This document shows, piece after piece, positions 1 through 8,392 of a stretch of 64,000 nt of DNA (its first letter is position 1; each line of letters begins with the position of its first letter). The stretch is taken from the NCBI RefSeq assembly GCF_002014965.1, contig NZ_MUXT01000006.1, positions 101,726 to 165,725 on the forward strand, given 5' to 3'. The position numbers were made by a program, and so were the translations under genes. The notes beneath the pieces are model-generated. The model was not told the origin of the DNA. It worked only from the letters and a program-made list of their open reading frames with translations, and searched no databases. The stretch is from Moraxella canis. GTDB lineage: Bacteria; Pseudomonadota; Gammaproteobacteria; Pseudomonadales; Moraxellaceae.

Positions 1-27
1 ACCCTTCACACCCTTCACACCCTTCAC
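1..27. repeat. Three tandem 9-bp repeats (acccttcac)
   Basis: The first 27 bases are three perfect copies of acccttcac, cut by the window edge, so more copies may lie to the left. An inverted copy (aagggtgtg) occurs at about 78-86. In one frame the stretch encodes Pro-Phe-Thr repeats running to a stop at 77-79, so this could be the coding tail of an upstream gene. Confidence 0.6.
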
Positions 28-153
28 ACTTAATTTTAATAATAACAATATCAATCACTTAGAAAAATCAAAATGCTAAGGGTGTGCTAAGGGTTGCCAG
101 TACCTTTCACAACATCAGATAATACCCATCACACATCATCACAGGGGAATTTT

Positions 154-585
154 ATGAGATATGCCACGCCAAGCCCACCGCGCCACCACTTGATCGCTGC
201 TGCCGAAAGCTTTGCCAAGGTTGATGATTTCGCTGATGCTTGCTATCGCTATTATTTCTATGGTGATCAGATTTGCCGCGCCAAGCTATCATCATGCTTG
301 ATGAAGAACATGGCCGAAGAACTTAAAGCAGTGCCAACCAAATATCATCAAGCGGTTGTTGATGCAGCGCTTGAAGAAATCAGCTATCCGCTTAAGTCGG
401 GCGAACGCCCAGCATTCTGCAGCAAAGATAGATCAGCCTGCCTTGGTGTCAGCCGCGCTCAGTATTATCGCATTCATGCTGACCAAGCTATTACAGCTAT
501 TATTGCTTACATCACCAATAGCGCCGAAGACGTCGCTAACTGCGTCCGTCAACAGCTGGGCAAAAAATGTGAATTTGGCTATTGA
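154..585 (+). CDS. Probable phage late antitermination protein (Q-like)
   Basis: This 143-residue protein ends exactly where a promoter begins and lies directly before the terminase block. That is the place of gene Q in lambda-like phages. It is basic and Cys-containing, with a C-terminal segment (CLGVSRAQYYRIH, about residue 114) that looks like a helix-turn-helix or DNA-contact region. ATG 154 is chosen because a purine-rich site (aggggaa) precedes it; a TTG start at 94 would add 20 residues with no ribosome site. The function is inferred from position, from the adjoining promoter and hairpin, and from weak resemblance. I did not recognise a diagnostic domain with certainty. Confidence 0.45.
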   Translation: MRYATPSPPRHHLIAAAESFAKVDDFADACYRYYFYGDQICRAKLSSCLMKNMAEELKAVPTKYHQAVVDAALEEISYPLKSGERPAFCSKDRSACLGVSRAQYYRIHADQAITAIIAYITNSAEDVANCVRQQLGKKCEFGY

Positions 586-622
586 CAGAATGAGACACTT
601 TTTGATACTATTTTGCTATGAT
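582..622 (+). promoter_or_regulatory. Late promoter, pR'-like, with a possible pause element
   Basis: A perfect -35 (TTGACA, 582-587) overlaps the stop codon of the preceding gene. A 16-bp spacer leads to GATACT (604-609). A second -10-like element (TATGAT, 617-622, preceded by TGC) falls at about +1 to +6. In lambda, a -10-like element at this place makes sigma70 pause RNA polymerase so that Q can load. The alternative is a plain extended -10 promoter at 617. Confidence 0.55.
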
Positions 623-675
623 AGCTGATTAGTATATATTTAACAGCTGTATTAAATTCATTAAACATTAGCAAG

Positions 676-706
676 CCCTTGCAGCGTCTAGCTGTAGGGG
701 TTTTTT
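676..706 (+). terminator. Terminator-like hairpin (tR'-like)
   Basis: A 10-bp stem (cccttgcagc / gctgtagggg, with wobble pairs) is followed by TTTTTT. It lies about 60 nt after the predicted late transcription start and just before the HNH gene. It could be the Q-controlled late terminator. Confidence 0.6.
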
Positions 707-720
707 ATTGGATAATTACC

Positions 721-1149
721 ATGCCCATCGCACCAAGCACATTATGCAAGGCTGCTGGTTGCAATGCCAAAGCAGTTGCTCATGGCAGATGCAAGCTGCA
801 TCAGCTTAAGCCAGGTTTTCCAGATGCCATCGTGCCCAAGCAAAGATATAAAGACAAACGACCATCGGCGTCCAAGCGAGGCTATGACAGCAGATGGCGT
901 CATGCTCGCCTAGCATTCTTGGATGATAATCCATTGTGTGTGATGTGCCAAGCCAATGGTCTCTTGGTAGCAGCCACTGTGGTGGATCACATCATTCCAC
1001 ACCGTGGCAATCAAGCCCGCTTTTGGGACATAAGTAATTGGCAAGCTCTATGCAAGACCTGCCACGACCACAAAACAAATACCATCGACCGAAAACTGAC
1101 CACGGCACTTTTGCCATTGGCGAATAGGGATGGGGGTGTTTCAAAGTAA
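721..1149 (+). CDS. HNH endonuclease, phage packaging-associated
   Basis: This 142-residue protein has a clear HNH nuclease core: CxxC at 73-76, the DH pair at 89-90 with H94, N106, and CxxCH at 111-115. The four Cys probably bind a structural zinc. A further Cys/His cluster lies near the N-terminus (C9, C14, C24, H27). HNH genes next to terminase are common in HK97-type phages, where the nuclease assists the terminase in cutting DNA during packaging; that role is inferred here from position. ATG 721 follows the hairpin T-run by 14 nt. The ribosome site is weak (ggata). Confidence 0.9.
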   Translation: MPIAPSTLCKAAGCNAKAVAHGRCKLHQLKPGFPDAIVPKQRYKDKRPSASKRGYDSRWRHARLAFLDDNPLCVMCQANGLLVAATVVDHIIPHRGNQARFWDISNWQALCKTCHDHKTNTIDRKLTTALLPLANRDGGVSK

Positions 1150-1242
1150 AATCGCTTGTTGCTAGGAACCCGCCGCCCCAAGCTTTTATTTGCGTGGTCA
1201 AAACTCCATAGGGGGTATACCCTAATTTTTAAGGAAAAAATA

Positions 1243-1719
1243 ATGTCACGTCCTCGCAAACCTACCCAGCTAAAAAAGCTGGAAGGCGGTCGCATTCGTG
1301 GCGACCGCGAAGTTGCGCTTAAGTATCAAGCGCAGCCAGAACTCAGTTTACCAGCTTGCCCTGATTGGCTGGATGCCAAAGCTAAAAAAATTTGGCATAA
1401 AACAGGCCCAGAATTGGTTGCACTAGGATTATTGTCAGTCATTGATGGCGATATTTTTGGTAGCTATGCTGAGACCGCTGCCAGATATGGCGAAGTCTGC
1501 GAACGAATTGATAGTCTTGAGAAATGTATGGTGATCACACCAAACGGCTTTGAAGTGCAGTCTGTTTTATTTCAACTGAGAAATACTTTGCAAAAACAAT
1601 TGGTTGCCTTGGGGCGTGAGTTTGGCATGACACCAGCGGCCAGATCATCCATCAAGGTAGATATAGAACAAGGCGACTTGTTCGCCAACGAATTTGACCA
1701 GTTTACTAAAATCTCATGA
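1243..1719 (+). CDS. Terminase small subunit (P27 family)
   Basis: This 158-residue protein would recognise the phage packaging site and bring DNA to the large subunit. Its N-terminus (SRPRKPTQLKKLEGG) is typical of P27-type small terminases, and the body is helical (YAETAARYGEVCERI). ATG 1243 is chosen over the upstream frame opening because AAGGA sits 8-12 nt before it. The last codons overlap the large subunit by 4 nt (ATGA), which indicates translational coupling. Confidence 0.88.
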   Translation: MSRPRKPTQLKKLEGGRIRGDREVALKYQAQPELSLPACPDWLDAKAKKIWHKTGPELVALGLLSVIDGDIFGSYAETAARYGEVCERIDSLEKCMVITPNGFEVQSVLFQLRNTLQKQLVALGREFGMTPAARSSIKVDIEQGDLFANEFDQFTKIS

Positions 1720-3455
1720 GTGATATTGTTGCTTATGCCAGCATTGCCAGTGAATACGCCAATGATGTATTAAGTGGCAAGATCGTGGCGTGTAATTATG
1801 TGCGTCAGGCATGTCAGCGTTTCATTGATGACTTGGCCAAAACTCAAAAATCTGGTTATGAGTTTGAGTTTGATGCCAAGCGAGTCGAGCGCGCTTGTCG
1901 CTTTATTGAGCTATTGCCGCACATCAAAGGCGAGCTTGCAAACAAAGGCGAGCTGATTTTACTAGAGCCTTGGCAAATTTTTATCTTAGCAAATTTGTTT
2001 GGCTGGGTTGATTTCGACGGTCGTCGTCGCTTTCGCTTTGCCTATGTTGAAGTACCGCGTAAAAACGCAAAATCAACTTTGGCGGCTGGCATTGCCCTGT
2101 ATATGTGCTTCGCAGATGGCGAGCAGGGGGCAGAAGTGTATAGTGCGGCGACGACCCGCGACCAAGCGCGCATTGTCTTTGAGACGGCTCAAGGCATGGT
2201 GCGAAAACGCCCAGATATGCAAAAAGCTATGGGTATCAAGGTAGAGATGCACGCTTTAAGCTGTATGGCGAGCATGTCAAGTTTTAAGCCTGTTAGCCGT
2301 GACTATGGCGGCAACTTGGACGGCTTGAATATCCACTGCGGCATTGTTGATGAGCTGCACGCTCATAAGACCAATGACACTTATGAGGTTATCGCAACAG
2401 GTATGGGGGCTAGAACACAGCCCCTTTTGTTTGCTATCACCACCGCGGGCTTTAACTTGGACGGCGTGTGTTATCAGCAGCGGACCCTAGTGACCAAGGT
2501 GCTATCTGGGATTGAAAGTCATGACCGCTATTTCGGCATCATTTTTACGATGGATGATGGTGATGACTGGACCAGCCCGAAAACCTGGCAAAAAGCCAAT
2601 CCTAACTACGGCATCTCAGTCAGCAAAGAAGCGCTGGATGCAGCGTGCCAGCGTGCCAAGATTGACCCTGAAGCCTTGACCGACTTTCTCACCAAGCATC
2701 TGTGCGTTTGGGTGGCGGCACGAAGTGGCTGGCTTAACATGGATCTATGGACGAAAGCAGGCGACAGCAGCCTAAAAGAGTCAGATTTTGCCGATGACCC
2801 TTGTTTTGTCGGTCTTGATTTGGCAAGCAAGCAAGACTTAGCAAGTAAAAACAAAATCTTTGTGCGCACGATTGACGGCGAACAACATTACTATTGGTTC
2901 AGTGATAATTACATTAACCGGGCACGGTTGGACGCCCAGCACCGCAACCAAAAGCTATACCAGATGTGGGAGCGTCAAGGGTGGCTGACTGTGACCGATG
3001 GCAATATCACTGACTTTGACCGCATCGAGCGTGATTTGTACAGTGACAACAGTCATTACAATATCATTGAGTGCGGCTACGACCCGTTTAACGCCATGTA
3101 TTTCGCCATGCGCGCCATGGAAAACAATGTAAACATGGTGGAAGTACCGCAGAATGTGCGTCATTTGTCTGAGCCAATGAAATGGATCTCAGCGATGTTA
3201 TTGGCTGGTAGGCTGCATCATAACAACAACCCTGTACTCACTTACGGCATGGGTAATGTCACGGTAAAGCCCGACGCCAATGGCAATGTTTTTCCGCGTA
3301 AAGAGAGTGATGACAGTAAGATTGACCCTGCCATTGCAGGTATTATCGCTAGCAACCGTGCGTACCACTACGCAGAGACGGGCGATTTGCCAAGTAATGA
3401 TTTTAGCAGCCAATTAGATGACTATTTGGCAGATTTTGTGAGTATTAAAGCATGA
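1716..3455 (+). CDS. Terminase large subunit
   Basis: The ATPase/nuclease motor that fills the capsid with DNA, 579 residues. The N-terminal ATPase has a Walker A-like motif (VPRKNAKST, 113-121) and a Walker B (GIVDELH, with D212 and E213). The C-terminal RNase H-like nuclease starts at GLDLA (acidic D368), with further acidic positions in GYDPFNA and in the DPAIAGIIAS segment. Length and motif order fit the HK97-type large terminases. It overlaps both neighbours by 4 nt, so terS, terL and portal form one coupled unit. Confidence 0.97.
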   Translation: MSDIVAYASIASEYANDVLSGKIVACNYVRQACQRFIDDLAKTQKSGYEFEFDAKRVERACRFIELLPHIKGELANKGELILLEPWQIFILANLFGWVDFDGRRRFRFAYVEVPRKNAKSTLAAGIALYMCFADGEQGAEVYSAATTRDQARIVFETAQGMVRKRPDMQKAMGIKVEMHALSCMASMSSFKPVSRDYGGNLDGLNIHCGIVDELHAHKTNDTYEVIATGMGARTQPLLFAITTAGFNLDGVCYQQRTLVTKVLSGIESHDRYFGIIFTMDDGDDWTSPKTWQKANPNYGISVSKEALDAACQRAKIDPEALTDFLTKHLCVWVAARSGWLNMDLWTKAGDSSLKESDFADDPCFVGLDLASKQDLASKNKIFVRTIDGEQHYYWFSDNYINRARLDAQHRNQKLYQMWERQGWLTVTDGNITDFDRIERDLYSDNSHYNIIECGYDPFNAMYFAMRAMENNVNMVEVPQNVRHLSEPMKWISAMLLAGRLHHNNNPVLTYGMGNVTVKPDANGNVFPRKESDDSKIDPAIAGIIASNRAYHYAETGDLPSNDFSSQLDDYLADFVSIKA

Positions 3456-4723
3456 GCGTATTTAACAGCATTAAAGCGTGGTTTGGGCTTGCACCAAGCG
3501 ATCCTGCCACAGGCAGTCAGTACGCCACGCCCATCACAGGCACACCCAAAACCAGTAAGACAGTCACTTTTGACAGTGCCATGACGGTATCGGCGGTATT
3601 TGCAAGTATCAGATTGCTTTCTGAGACTGTATCAAGCTTGCCTCTTGAAATGTATAAAATTGATAAAGATGGCAATCGAGCCAAGGCAGACCATGAGCTG
3701 ATTAATTTGCTTAGATACAAGCCTAATGCACGTCAGACACGCATTGAGTTTTTTGAGCAGCTTATGCTAAATCTTGTCAGTAGCGGCAATGCTTATATTA
3801 TCAAGGGTAAGCTGAGTCAAAGCAGTGATCGCATTGTCAGCTTGGATATCGTCAATTCAGCAAATATGGATGTCATTGTGGAGCGTGGCAAGCTGATTTA
3901 TCGGCGCACACTGACCGACAATCTCAGCGCTGGACTCACGAAAGACTACACGCCCGATGAGATTTGGCATGTCAAGCTATTTGGCACGGGCACGGTCGGC
4001 ATGTCGCCACTGGCGCACGCACGCAAAGCCGTCGCCGTGGCTGATAGCGCTGATGACAAGGTAACAAGCCTAATGGTCAATGGTGCTAAGCCTACCGGCG
4101 TACTGATGACAAAAGGCAATCCGACGGCAGAGCAGCGTCAAGTATTGCGCGAAGAGCTTGGCGGACTGGTCTCGGGTAGCGAAACCAGTATCCCAGTGCT
4201 ACCGCTGGATATGAAGTTTGAAGCGGTGAGTCTAACACCTAGTGATATTGAGCTGCTATCGACACGCCGATACAGCATCGAAGAAATTGGCAGGATTTTT
4301 GGCGTTCCGTCCATCCTGATTAATGACAGTTCGCAGTCGTCGAATTGGGGCACAGGTATCCAGTCGATGATTGATGCGTTTTACAAGTTCAACCTACGGC
4401 CGTATCTTGAGAAGCTGGAATTATCCATGCTGACCAATCTTTTGCCACGTAAAGACTGGGGTAAGTATGAATTTGAGTTCGACGCTGATGCGGTGCTCCG
4501 TGCGTCATTCAAAGAGCGCGTCGATAGCTACCGCTCAGCGATTGCCAGCGGGCAGATGACCCCAAATGAAGTACGTCATGAAGAAGGGCGACCGCAGAAA
4601 ACAGGTGGAGATCATCTGTATATGCAGATTAACATGGGCACGCTTGATGCCATCAGCACTAATAGAGAGATTAACGATGTCAACAACCAAGAAACCAGCT
4701 TGTCGCAGTCAGATGAGGCGTGA
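3452..4723 (+). CDS. Portal protein (HK97 family)
   Basis: A 423-residue portal subunit; twelve copies form the ring at the capsid vertex through which DNA enters and leaves. The N-terminal part (VSAVFASIRLLSETVSSLPL) and the central segment (IGRIFGVPSILIND) are characteristic of HK97-type portals. It starts within the terL stop (4-nt overlap), and the protease gene begins inside its 3' end, as in related phages. The tail is Gln/Ser/Asn-rich. Confidence 0.96.
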   Translation: MSVFNSIKAWFGLAPSDPATGSQYATPITGTPKTSKTVTFDSAMTVSAVFASIRLLSETVSSLPLEMYKIDKDGNRAKADHELINLLRYKPNARQTRIEFFEQLMLNLVSSGNAYIIKGKLSQSSDRIVSLDIVNSANMDVIVERGKLIYRRTLTDNLSAGLTKDYTPDEIWHVKLFGTGTVGMSPLAHARKAVAVADSADDKVTSLMVNGAKPTGVLMTKGNPTAEQRQVLREELGGLVSGSETSIPVLPLDMKFEAVSLTPSDIELLSTRRYSIEEIGRIFGVPSILINDSSQSSNWGTGIQSMIDAFYKFNLRPYLEKLELSMLTNLLPRKDWGKYEFEFDADAVLRASFKERVDSYRSAIASGQMTPNEVRHEEGRPQKTGGDHLYMQINMGTLDAISTNREINDVNNQETSLSQSDEA

Positions 4724-5405
4724 TTTACCTGTGCGTCTACTGCCTATGAATGACAGTAACATCCGATTTGTACAGGGCAAAAATCCCCGCGCGACCTATC
4801 AATTCACTGGCTACGCCGTCAAATGGGATAGCGTGAACACCTACGGGGAGCAGTTCGCCCGTGGTGCATTCGCTGAGCTGATCAGTCAGGTCAAAGCCCA
4901 AGTCAAATCCGTGTATATGTACTATAACCACGGATGGCGCGACTTCGTGGATACGCCGATTCGCCGCCGTATTGGTAAATGGGTGCGACTCGAAGAAGAT
5001 GATATCGGTCTTAAAGTCACTGGTGAGCTGACCGCCAATCTAGCCATCGCCGAAGATGTCAAAGCGATGATGGCACACGGTACCATTGATGGATTGTCAA
5101 TTTGCTTTTATCCGGTGGCACCGATGGACTATGATGAGCAAGATGATCGAATTATCATCAAGCGCGCTGATCTATACGAGATTAGCATCGTTGATGAGCC
5201 GTCAGATCGTGCGGCACGCATTGAGTCAGATCACAGCATTGATGCCATTGAGAGCGAAGCGGACGCCACACGAATGCTGAGCGCCTTTGGCATGAGCGAA
5301 GCACAAGCCAGATCATTTATTGGCAAGCTTGACGACATTCTACACCCTGAGCCATCTCAAGAAGTCGAATCACTCACCCGTGCCTTGGCACATCTTGAGT
5401 TATAA
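4677..5405 (+). CDS. Prohead protease (HK97 / S78 family)
   Basis: A capsid maturation serine protease of 242 residues that would trim the capsid protein's N-terminal delta domain. The His motif (YYNHG) and the Ser motif (GTIDGLSICFYP) are both present. ATG 4677 is chosen because a purine-rich site (agagaga) precedes it; this makes it overlap the portal by 47 nt. ATG 4713 and ATG 4746 are alternatives without clear ribosome sites. Residues before about 24 lie outside the conserved core, so the true start could be 4746. Confidence 0.9.
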   Translation: MSTTKKPACRSQMRRDLPVRLLPMNDSNIRFVQGKNPRATYQFTGYAVKWDSVNTYGEQFARGAFAELISQVKAQVKSVYMYYNHGWRDFVDTPIRRRIGKWVRLEEDDIGLKVTGELTANLAIAEDVKAMMAHGTIDGLSICFYPVAPMDYDEQDDRIIIKRADLYEISIVDEPSDRAARIESDHSIDAIESEADATRMLSAFGMSEAQARSFIGKLDDILHPEPSQEVESLTRALAHLEL

Positions 5406-5422
5406 CCTAGACCAAAACCCCA

Positions 5423-5446
5423 AGCCCGTCATCTGATGGGCTTTTT
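5423..5446 (+). terminator. Terminator-like hairpin before the capsid gene
   Basis: A 9-bp stem (agcccgtca / tgatgggct, one wobble) with a 2-nt gap is followed by TTTTTT. The capsid start follows 24 nt later. It is one of the recurring late-operon hairpins. Confidence 0.65.
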
Positions 5447-5470
5447 TCATACCAACCTTAAGGAAACTTT

Positions 5471-6718
5471 ATGAAAAAAACATCTCTACACACTGCAATG
5501 CAAACTCGTGATGGCGGCAGCCCAAGCGACTTTGAAGCTATTGCCAAACAGCTAAAATTACGCCTAACAGAAGTTGATGGCTTGATTGAAAAGCACAAAT
5601 CAGCGATCGACAGCTACGGCGAAGCCGACAAAGAAACTCGTGACGCACTCAAAGAGCTGACCGCTCAAGTTGAGCAGGCCAATGAGCTATCAGCCCGCCT
5701 AACCGAAGTTGAGCAAAAGCTGGTTGAAGGTGTGCTCGAGGGTCGCAATGACCCCAATGACATCGGTGCTTTGTTGGCACGCAATGAAGCGGTGCTAGAT
5801 CAAGCCAAAGCCATCACCAAAGCGCGCGGCAAAATGGTGCTAGATGGCGAATTTAATGTGCGCAACACGATTGGCTTGGGCAGTATCAGTGGTAAAAATG
5901 CGGTGCTTGTCAAAGCTGGCAATGTTGAATTCATGCCGACGGTTGAGCAGCCTCTAACTATTGTTGATCTAATTAACTGGACGCCTGTTAGCGAGTCTTT
6001 AATCCCACTGCTTAAAGAGTCAGCGCATACTTTTATGGCTGATGTTGTTGAGGAAGGTAAAGAAAAACCGGAGAGCACACTAAACTTTAAGATTGAAGAG
6101 CTGACCGTCTCAGTCGTAGCCCACTGGGTACGCGTTACCAACCAGCTACTTGCTGATATGCCTGCGTTGGTGGCATATATCCGTGGCCGTATGGCGTACG
6201 GCATCCGTCTGAAGCTTGAATATCTGGTAATTAACGGCAACACCACGTCATTCAGCGGTCTGCTAAAAGAGGGTAACTCAGTCGTACTACCTGCCGATAC
6301 AAATGCCATTGACACCGTATCAGCTGCTAAAGCCAAAGCATTTGCTAGTTTCGTACCGCCTGATGTAGTCATCCTAAACCCTGAAGATTGGTCAAAGATT
6401 GAGCGCACTAAGGGTACCGACGGCCATTACATCTTTGGCTCACCAGGTGCGACGGTGACACCTGTACTGTGGGGTGTGCGTGTGATCCAGTCTGCAGGTA
6501 TGCCAGCGGGTAAATACTGGATTGGTAATATCACCATGGCAACTGATGGCTATATTCGGCAAGATGTGGCGGTGGAGCTATCGACCGAAGACCGCGATAA
6601 CTTTGTCAAAAACTTGGTTACTATCCGTGCTGAGATGCGTGCAGCCTTTGGCGTGCGTATGCCTGACGCTTGCGTCACTGGCGATCTCACTGCAGCATCG
6701 GAAGTCGAAGAAGAGTAA
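5471..6718 (+). CDS. Major capsid protein (HK97 fold)
   Basis: The main shell protein, 415 residues. The first ~110 residues are highly charged and helical (KQLKLRLTEVDGLIEKH and following), matching the delta/scaffold domain that the protease removes. The HK97-fold core follows, with typical stretches (VEFMPTVEQPLTIVDLI; VRVTNQLLADMPAL; VILNPEDWSKIE; WGVRVIQSAGMPAGKYWIGN). Translation is likely strong: AAGGA sits 7-11 nt before ATG. It is flanked by hairpins on both sides, which could give it a separately stabilised mRNA. Confidence 0.97.
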   Translation: MKKTSLHTAMQTRDGGSPSDFEAIAKQLKLRLTEVDGLIEKHKSAIDSYGEADKETRDALKELTAQVEQANELSARLTEVEQKLVEGVLEGRNDPNDIGALLARNEAVLDQAKAITKARGKMVLDGEFNVRNTIGLGSISGKNAVLVKAGNVEFMPTVEQPLTIVDLINWTPVSESLIPLLKESAHTFMADVVEEGKEKPESTLNFKIEELTVSVVAHWVRVTNQLLADMPALVAYIRGRMAYGIRLKLEYLVINGNTTSFSGLLKEGNSVVLPADTNAIDTVSAAKAKAFASFVPPDVVILNPEDWSKIERTKGTDGHYIFGSPGATVTPVLWGVRVIQSAGMPAGKYWIGNITMATDGYIRQDVAVELSTEDRDNFVKNLVTIRAEMRAAFGVRMPDACVTGDLTAASEVEEE

Positions 6719-6728
6719 AATGATAAAA

Positions 6729-6757
6729 AGCCCTGTTGATTGACCGACAGGGCTTTT
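6729..6757 (+). terminator. Terminator-like hairpin after the capsid gene
   Basis: An 8-bp perfect stem (agccctgt / acagggct) is followed by a short T-run. The next gene starts 19 nt later. Confidence 0.65.
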
Positions 6758-6776
6758 ATTGATTGGGAATATATCT

Positions 6777-7085
6777 ATGATTAATCCAGAATTAACCTTG
6801 GATGAAGTCAAAAAGAGTCTTGCTATTACGCATACGATTAGCGATGAGTATATTTTAAGCTTAATACCTGTCGCCATACAATTTGTTGAAGATGACATAG
6901 ATAGGCCGCTTGATGATGAAATCTGCTTGACAGCTACTGGGGAAACCAAAACACCGCTACGCCAAGCAATTTTAATGACGATTGGCACATTGTATGATCA
7001 TCGTACCAGTCAGCAAGTCGAGCAGATGTATGACAATCCTGCCTATGATCGCTTAGTTCACAAATATCGAAAAATGGGAGTTTAA
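6777..7085 (+). CDS. Head-tail connector (gp6-like)
   Basis: A 102-residue protein with the pattern of HK97 gp6-like adaptors (LTLDEVKKSLAI at the start; LRQAILMTIGTLYDHR in the middle). These adaptors form a ring beneath the portal. ATG 6777 is preferred to TTG 6759 because gggaa lies 8-12 nt upstream of it. The gene is the first of a tight run of connector genes up to 8357. Confidence 0.8.
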   Translation: MINPELTLDEVKKSLAITHTISDEYILSLIPVAIQFVEDDIDRPLDDEICLTATGETKTPLRQAILMTIGTLYDHRTSQQVEQMYDNPAYDRLVHKYRKMGV

Positions 7086-7086
7086 T

Positions 7087-7266
7087 ATGGAATCTTTGTT
7101 TTTTTATGTTTTATTGGCTTTAGTGTTAGTAGTGGCAGTTATGTTTTTCGCTTTTCTATTTGTATTTTTGCCTATGTTTGTGGCTGCCAAAAAAGAGCAT
7201 GAGCGCGAGAGGCGAAAAGTCAAAGAACAAATAGAAAGGAGGCGGTATGGTACGTTTAAGCCGTAA
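7087..7266 (+). CDS. Small single-pass membrane protein, 59 residues
   Basis: ATG 7087 opens a 59-codon frame right after the connector stop. Residues 4-33 are almost wholly hydrophobic (one membrane helix). The C-terminal half is strongly charged (KKEHERERRK...). The frame overlaps the next gene by 20 nt, and that gene's strong AGGAGG site lies inside it, so the two are probably coupled. I see no clear ribosome site for this frame itself. The function is unknown; a membrane protein among connector genes is unexpected. Confidence 0.55.
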   Translation: MESLFFYVLLALVLVVAVMFFAFLFVFLPMFVAAKKEHERERRKVKEQIERRRYGTFKP

Positions 7267-7585
7267 TAAACTCAAAACACCGATTAATATCATCCGCATT
7301 TCGCCGCCAACACGCAGTAAAACAGGGGCTGTGGTGGCAGGTCAGGATATCACAACTCAGACATTTTGTGAATTACTACCTGTCGGCTCAAGAGAATTTG
7401 TGCAAGCCAAAGCTCAGGGCATGAGCATGGATGCTAAGCTACACGTGGACTATGAGACGGACATTATACCGTCTGACAAGGTTCAGGTGCTGGACGGTAC
7501 TAATATGCTGTACGAAGTGATCGGGCTGATGCCAGTGCCACAAGATAACAAAAAAATCATCATCGCCAAGGCGGTGTATCGATGA
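7247..7585 (+). CDS. Head closure / head-tail adaptor protein
   Basis: A 112-residue protein of the phage head-tail joining family (SPP1 gp16-like): an N-terminal basic start (RLSRNKLKTPINI) and a beta-rich body ending in KIIIAKAVYR. Such proteins close the connector after DNA packaging. The ribosome site is strong (AGGAGG, 7238-7243). The stop overlaps the next start (ATGA). Assignment rests on length, position and pattern. Confidence 0.78.
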   Translation: MVRLSRNKLKTPINIIRISPPTRSKTGAVVAGQDITTQTFCELLPVGSREFVQAKAQGMSMDAKLHVDYETDIIPSDKVQVLDGTNMLYEVIGLMPVPQDNKKIIIAKAVYR

Positions 7586-8007
7586 AACTTGAAGGCTTCA
7601 AAGAACTCAACGACAAACTGCATGAGTTGCGTGATGTGGTTGGTAATAGAGATACTGGCGGTACCTTGTACCAATCTCTGATGTATTCGAGCACCCCTAT
7701 GCTAAATCAAGCCAAAGCCAACGCCCCATTTTTAACAGGTGTAATTAAAGCATCTCTTAAGCGGAGGAGATTAACAAAGGGGGCGAGTTCTAATATAGAT
7801 GGCGCAGCCGTCGGTATTTATGTGGCATTAAAGGGTAAGCGTGAAGAGCGTACCAATGCTTATTACTTTATTTTTCATGAAGAATATGGAGCAAGGGGGC
7901 GTCCAGCCACCCCATTTATTCGACCTGCATTTCAATCAAACAAAGACAATGCAACTGACCGATTTGCCCAGAAACTTGGGCAACGTATTGATAAGATCAT
8001 GGGGTAG
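7582..8007 (+). CDS. Tail-joining protein (HK97 gp10 family)
   Basis: A 141-residue protein. It begins MKLEGFKELNDKLHEL and contains APFLTGVIKASL and FHEEYGARGRPATPFIRPAF; the last is the signature of HK97 gp10-like neck/tail-completion proteins. It overlaps the previous gene by 4 nt, and the next gene follows after 2 nt. Confidence 0.9.
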   Translation: MKLEGFKELNDKLHELRDVVGNRDTGGTLYQSLMYSSTPMLNQAKANAPFLTGVIKASLKRRRLTKGASSNIDGAAVGIYVALKGKREERTNAYYFIFHEEYGARGRPATPFIRPAFQSNKDNATDRFAQKLGQRIDKIMG

Positions 8008-8009
8008 TC

Positions 8010-8357
8010 ATGCAAGCAAGTGAAAAAATTTATCAGCTGCTGGCTGACTTAGTTGATAAACGCGTTTATCCGCTGTTTGTGCCTGAGGTTGCAGAGAAAG
8101 CCGATAGCTATATTGTTTATCAAATTATCAATACCAATCCGGATAACACGCTTGATGGCGTGACAGGTCATGAATGGGTGAGCGTGCAAATCGATGTGTA
8201 CCATGATCAATATGACAAGATGTTGGCGTTGACAAGCCGTGTCATCGGACGGCTAGACAGCATTACACCAAGCAACTACCTTGGCGTACAGCATCATTAT
8301 GACAGCGGCCAATACCGTGCCATCTTAGAGTATGAATTTTGGCAAACTTTCTTTTAA
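8010..8357 (+). CDS. Tail completion / tail terminator protein (DUF3168-like)
   Basis: A 115-residue protein that fits the DUF3168 tail-terminator pattern: an N-terminal helix (IYQLLADLVDKRVYPL), then Y-VYQII and VSVQIDVYH strands, and a C-terminal Y-EFWQ. Such proteins cap the tail tube and join it to the head. It is the last of the connector run; a weak hairpin follows. Confidence 0.82.
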   Translation: MQASEKIYQLLADLVDKRVYPLFVPEVAEKADSYIVYQIINTNPDNTLDGVTGHEWVSVQIDVYHDQYDKMLALTSRVIGRLDSITPSNYLGVQHHYDSGQYRAILEYEFWQTFF

Positions 8358-8359
8358 CC

Positions 8360-8379
8360 GCCCCAAACAGGGGTTTTTT
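8360..8379 (+). terminator. Weak terminator-like hairpin before the tail tube gene
   Basis: A 4-5 bp stem (cccc / gggg, loop aaaca) is followed by TTTTTT. The next start is 13 nt away. The stem is short, but its layout matches the other late-operon hairpins. Confidence 0.45.
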
Positions 8380-8392
8380 ATGGAGCAAAACC

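Noticed and set aside
5800..6408. Minus-strand frame of 202 codons inside the capsid gene
   Set aside because: Antisense shadow of a strongly supported capsid gene.
7238..7243. AGGAGG as part of the 59-residue frame only
   Set aside because: It is best explained as the ribosome site of the head closure gene that starts at 7247.
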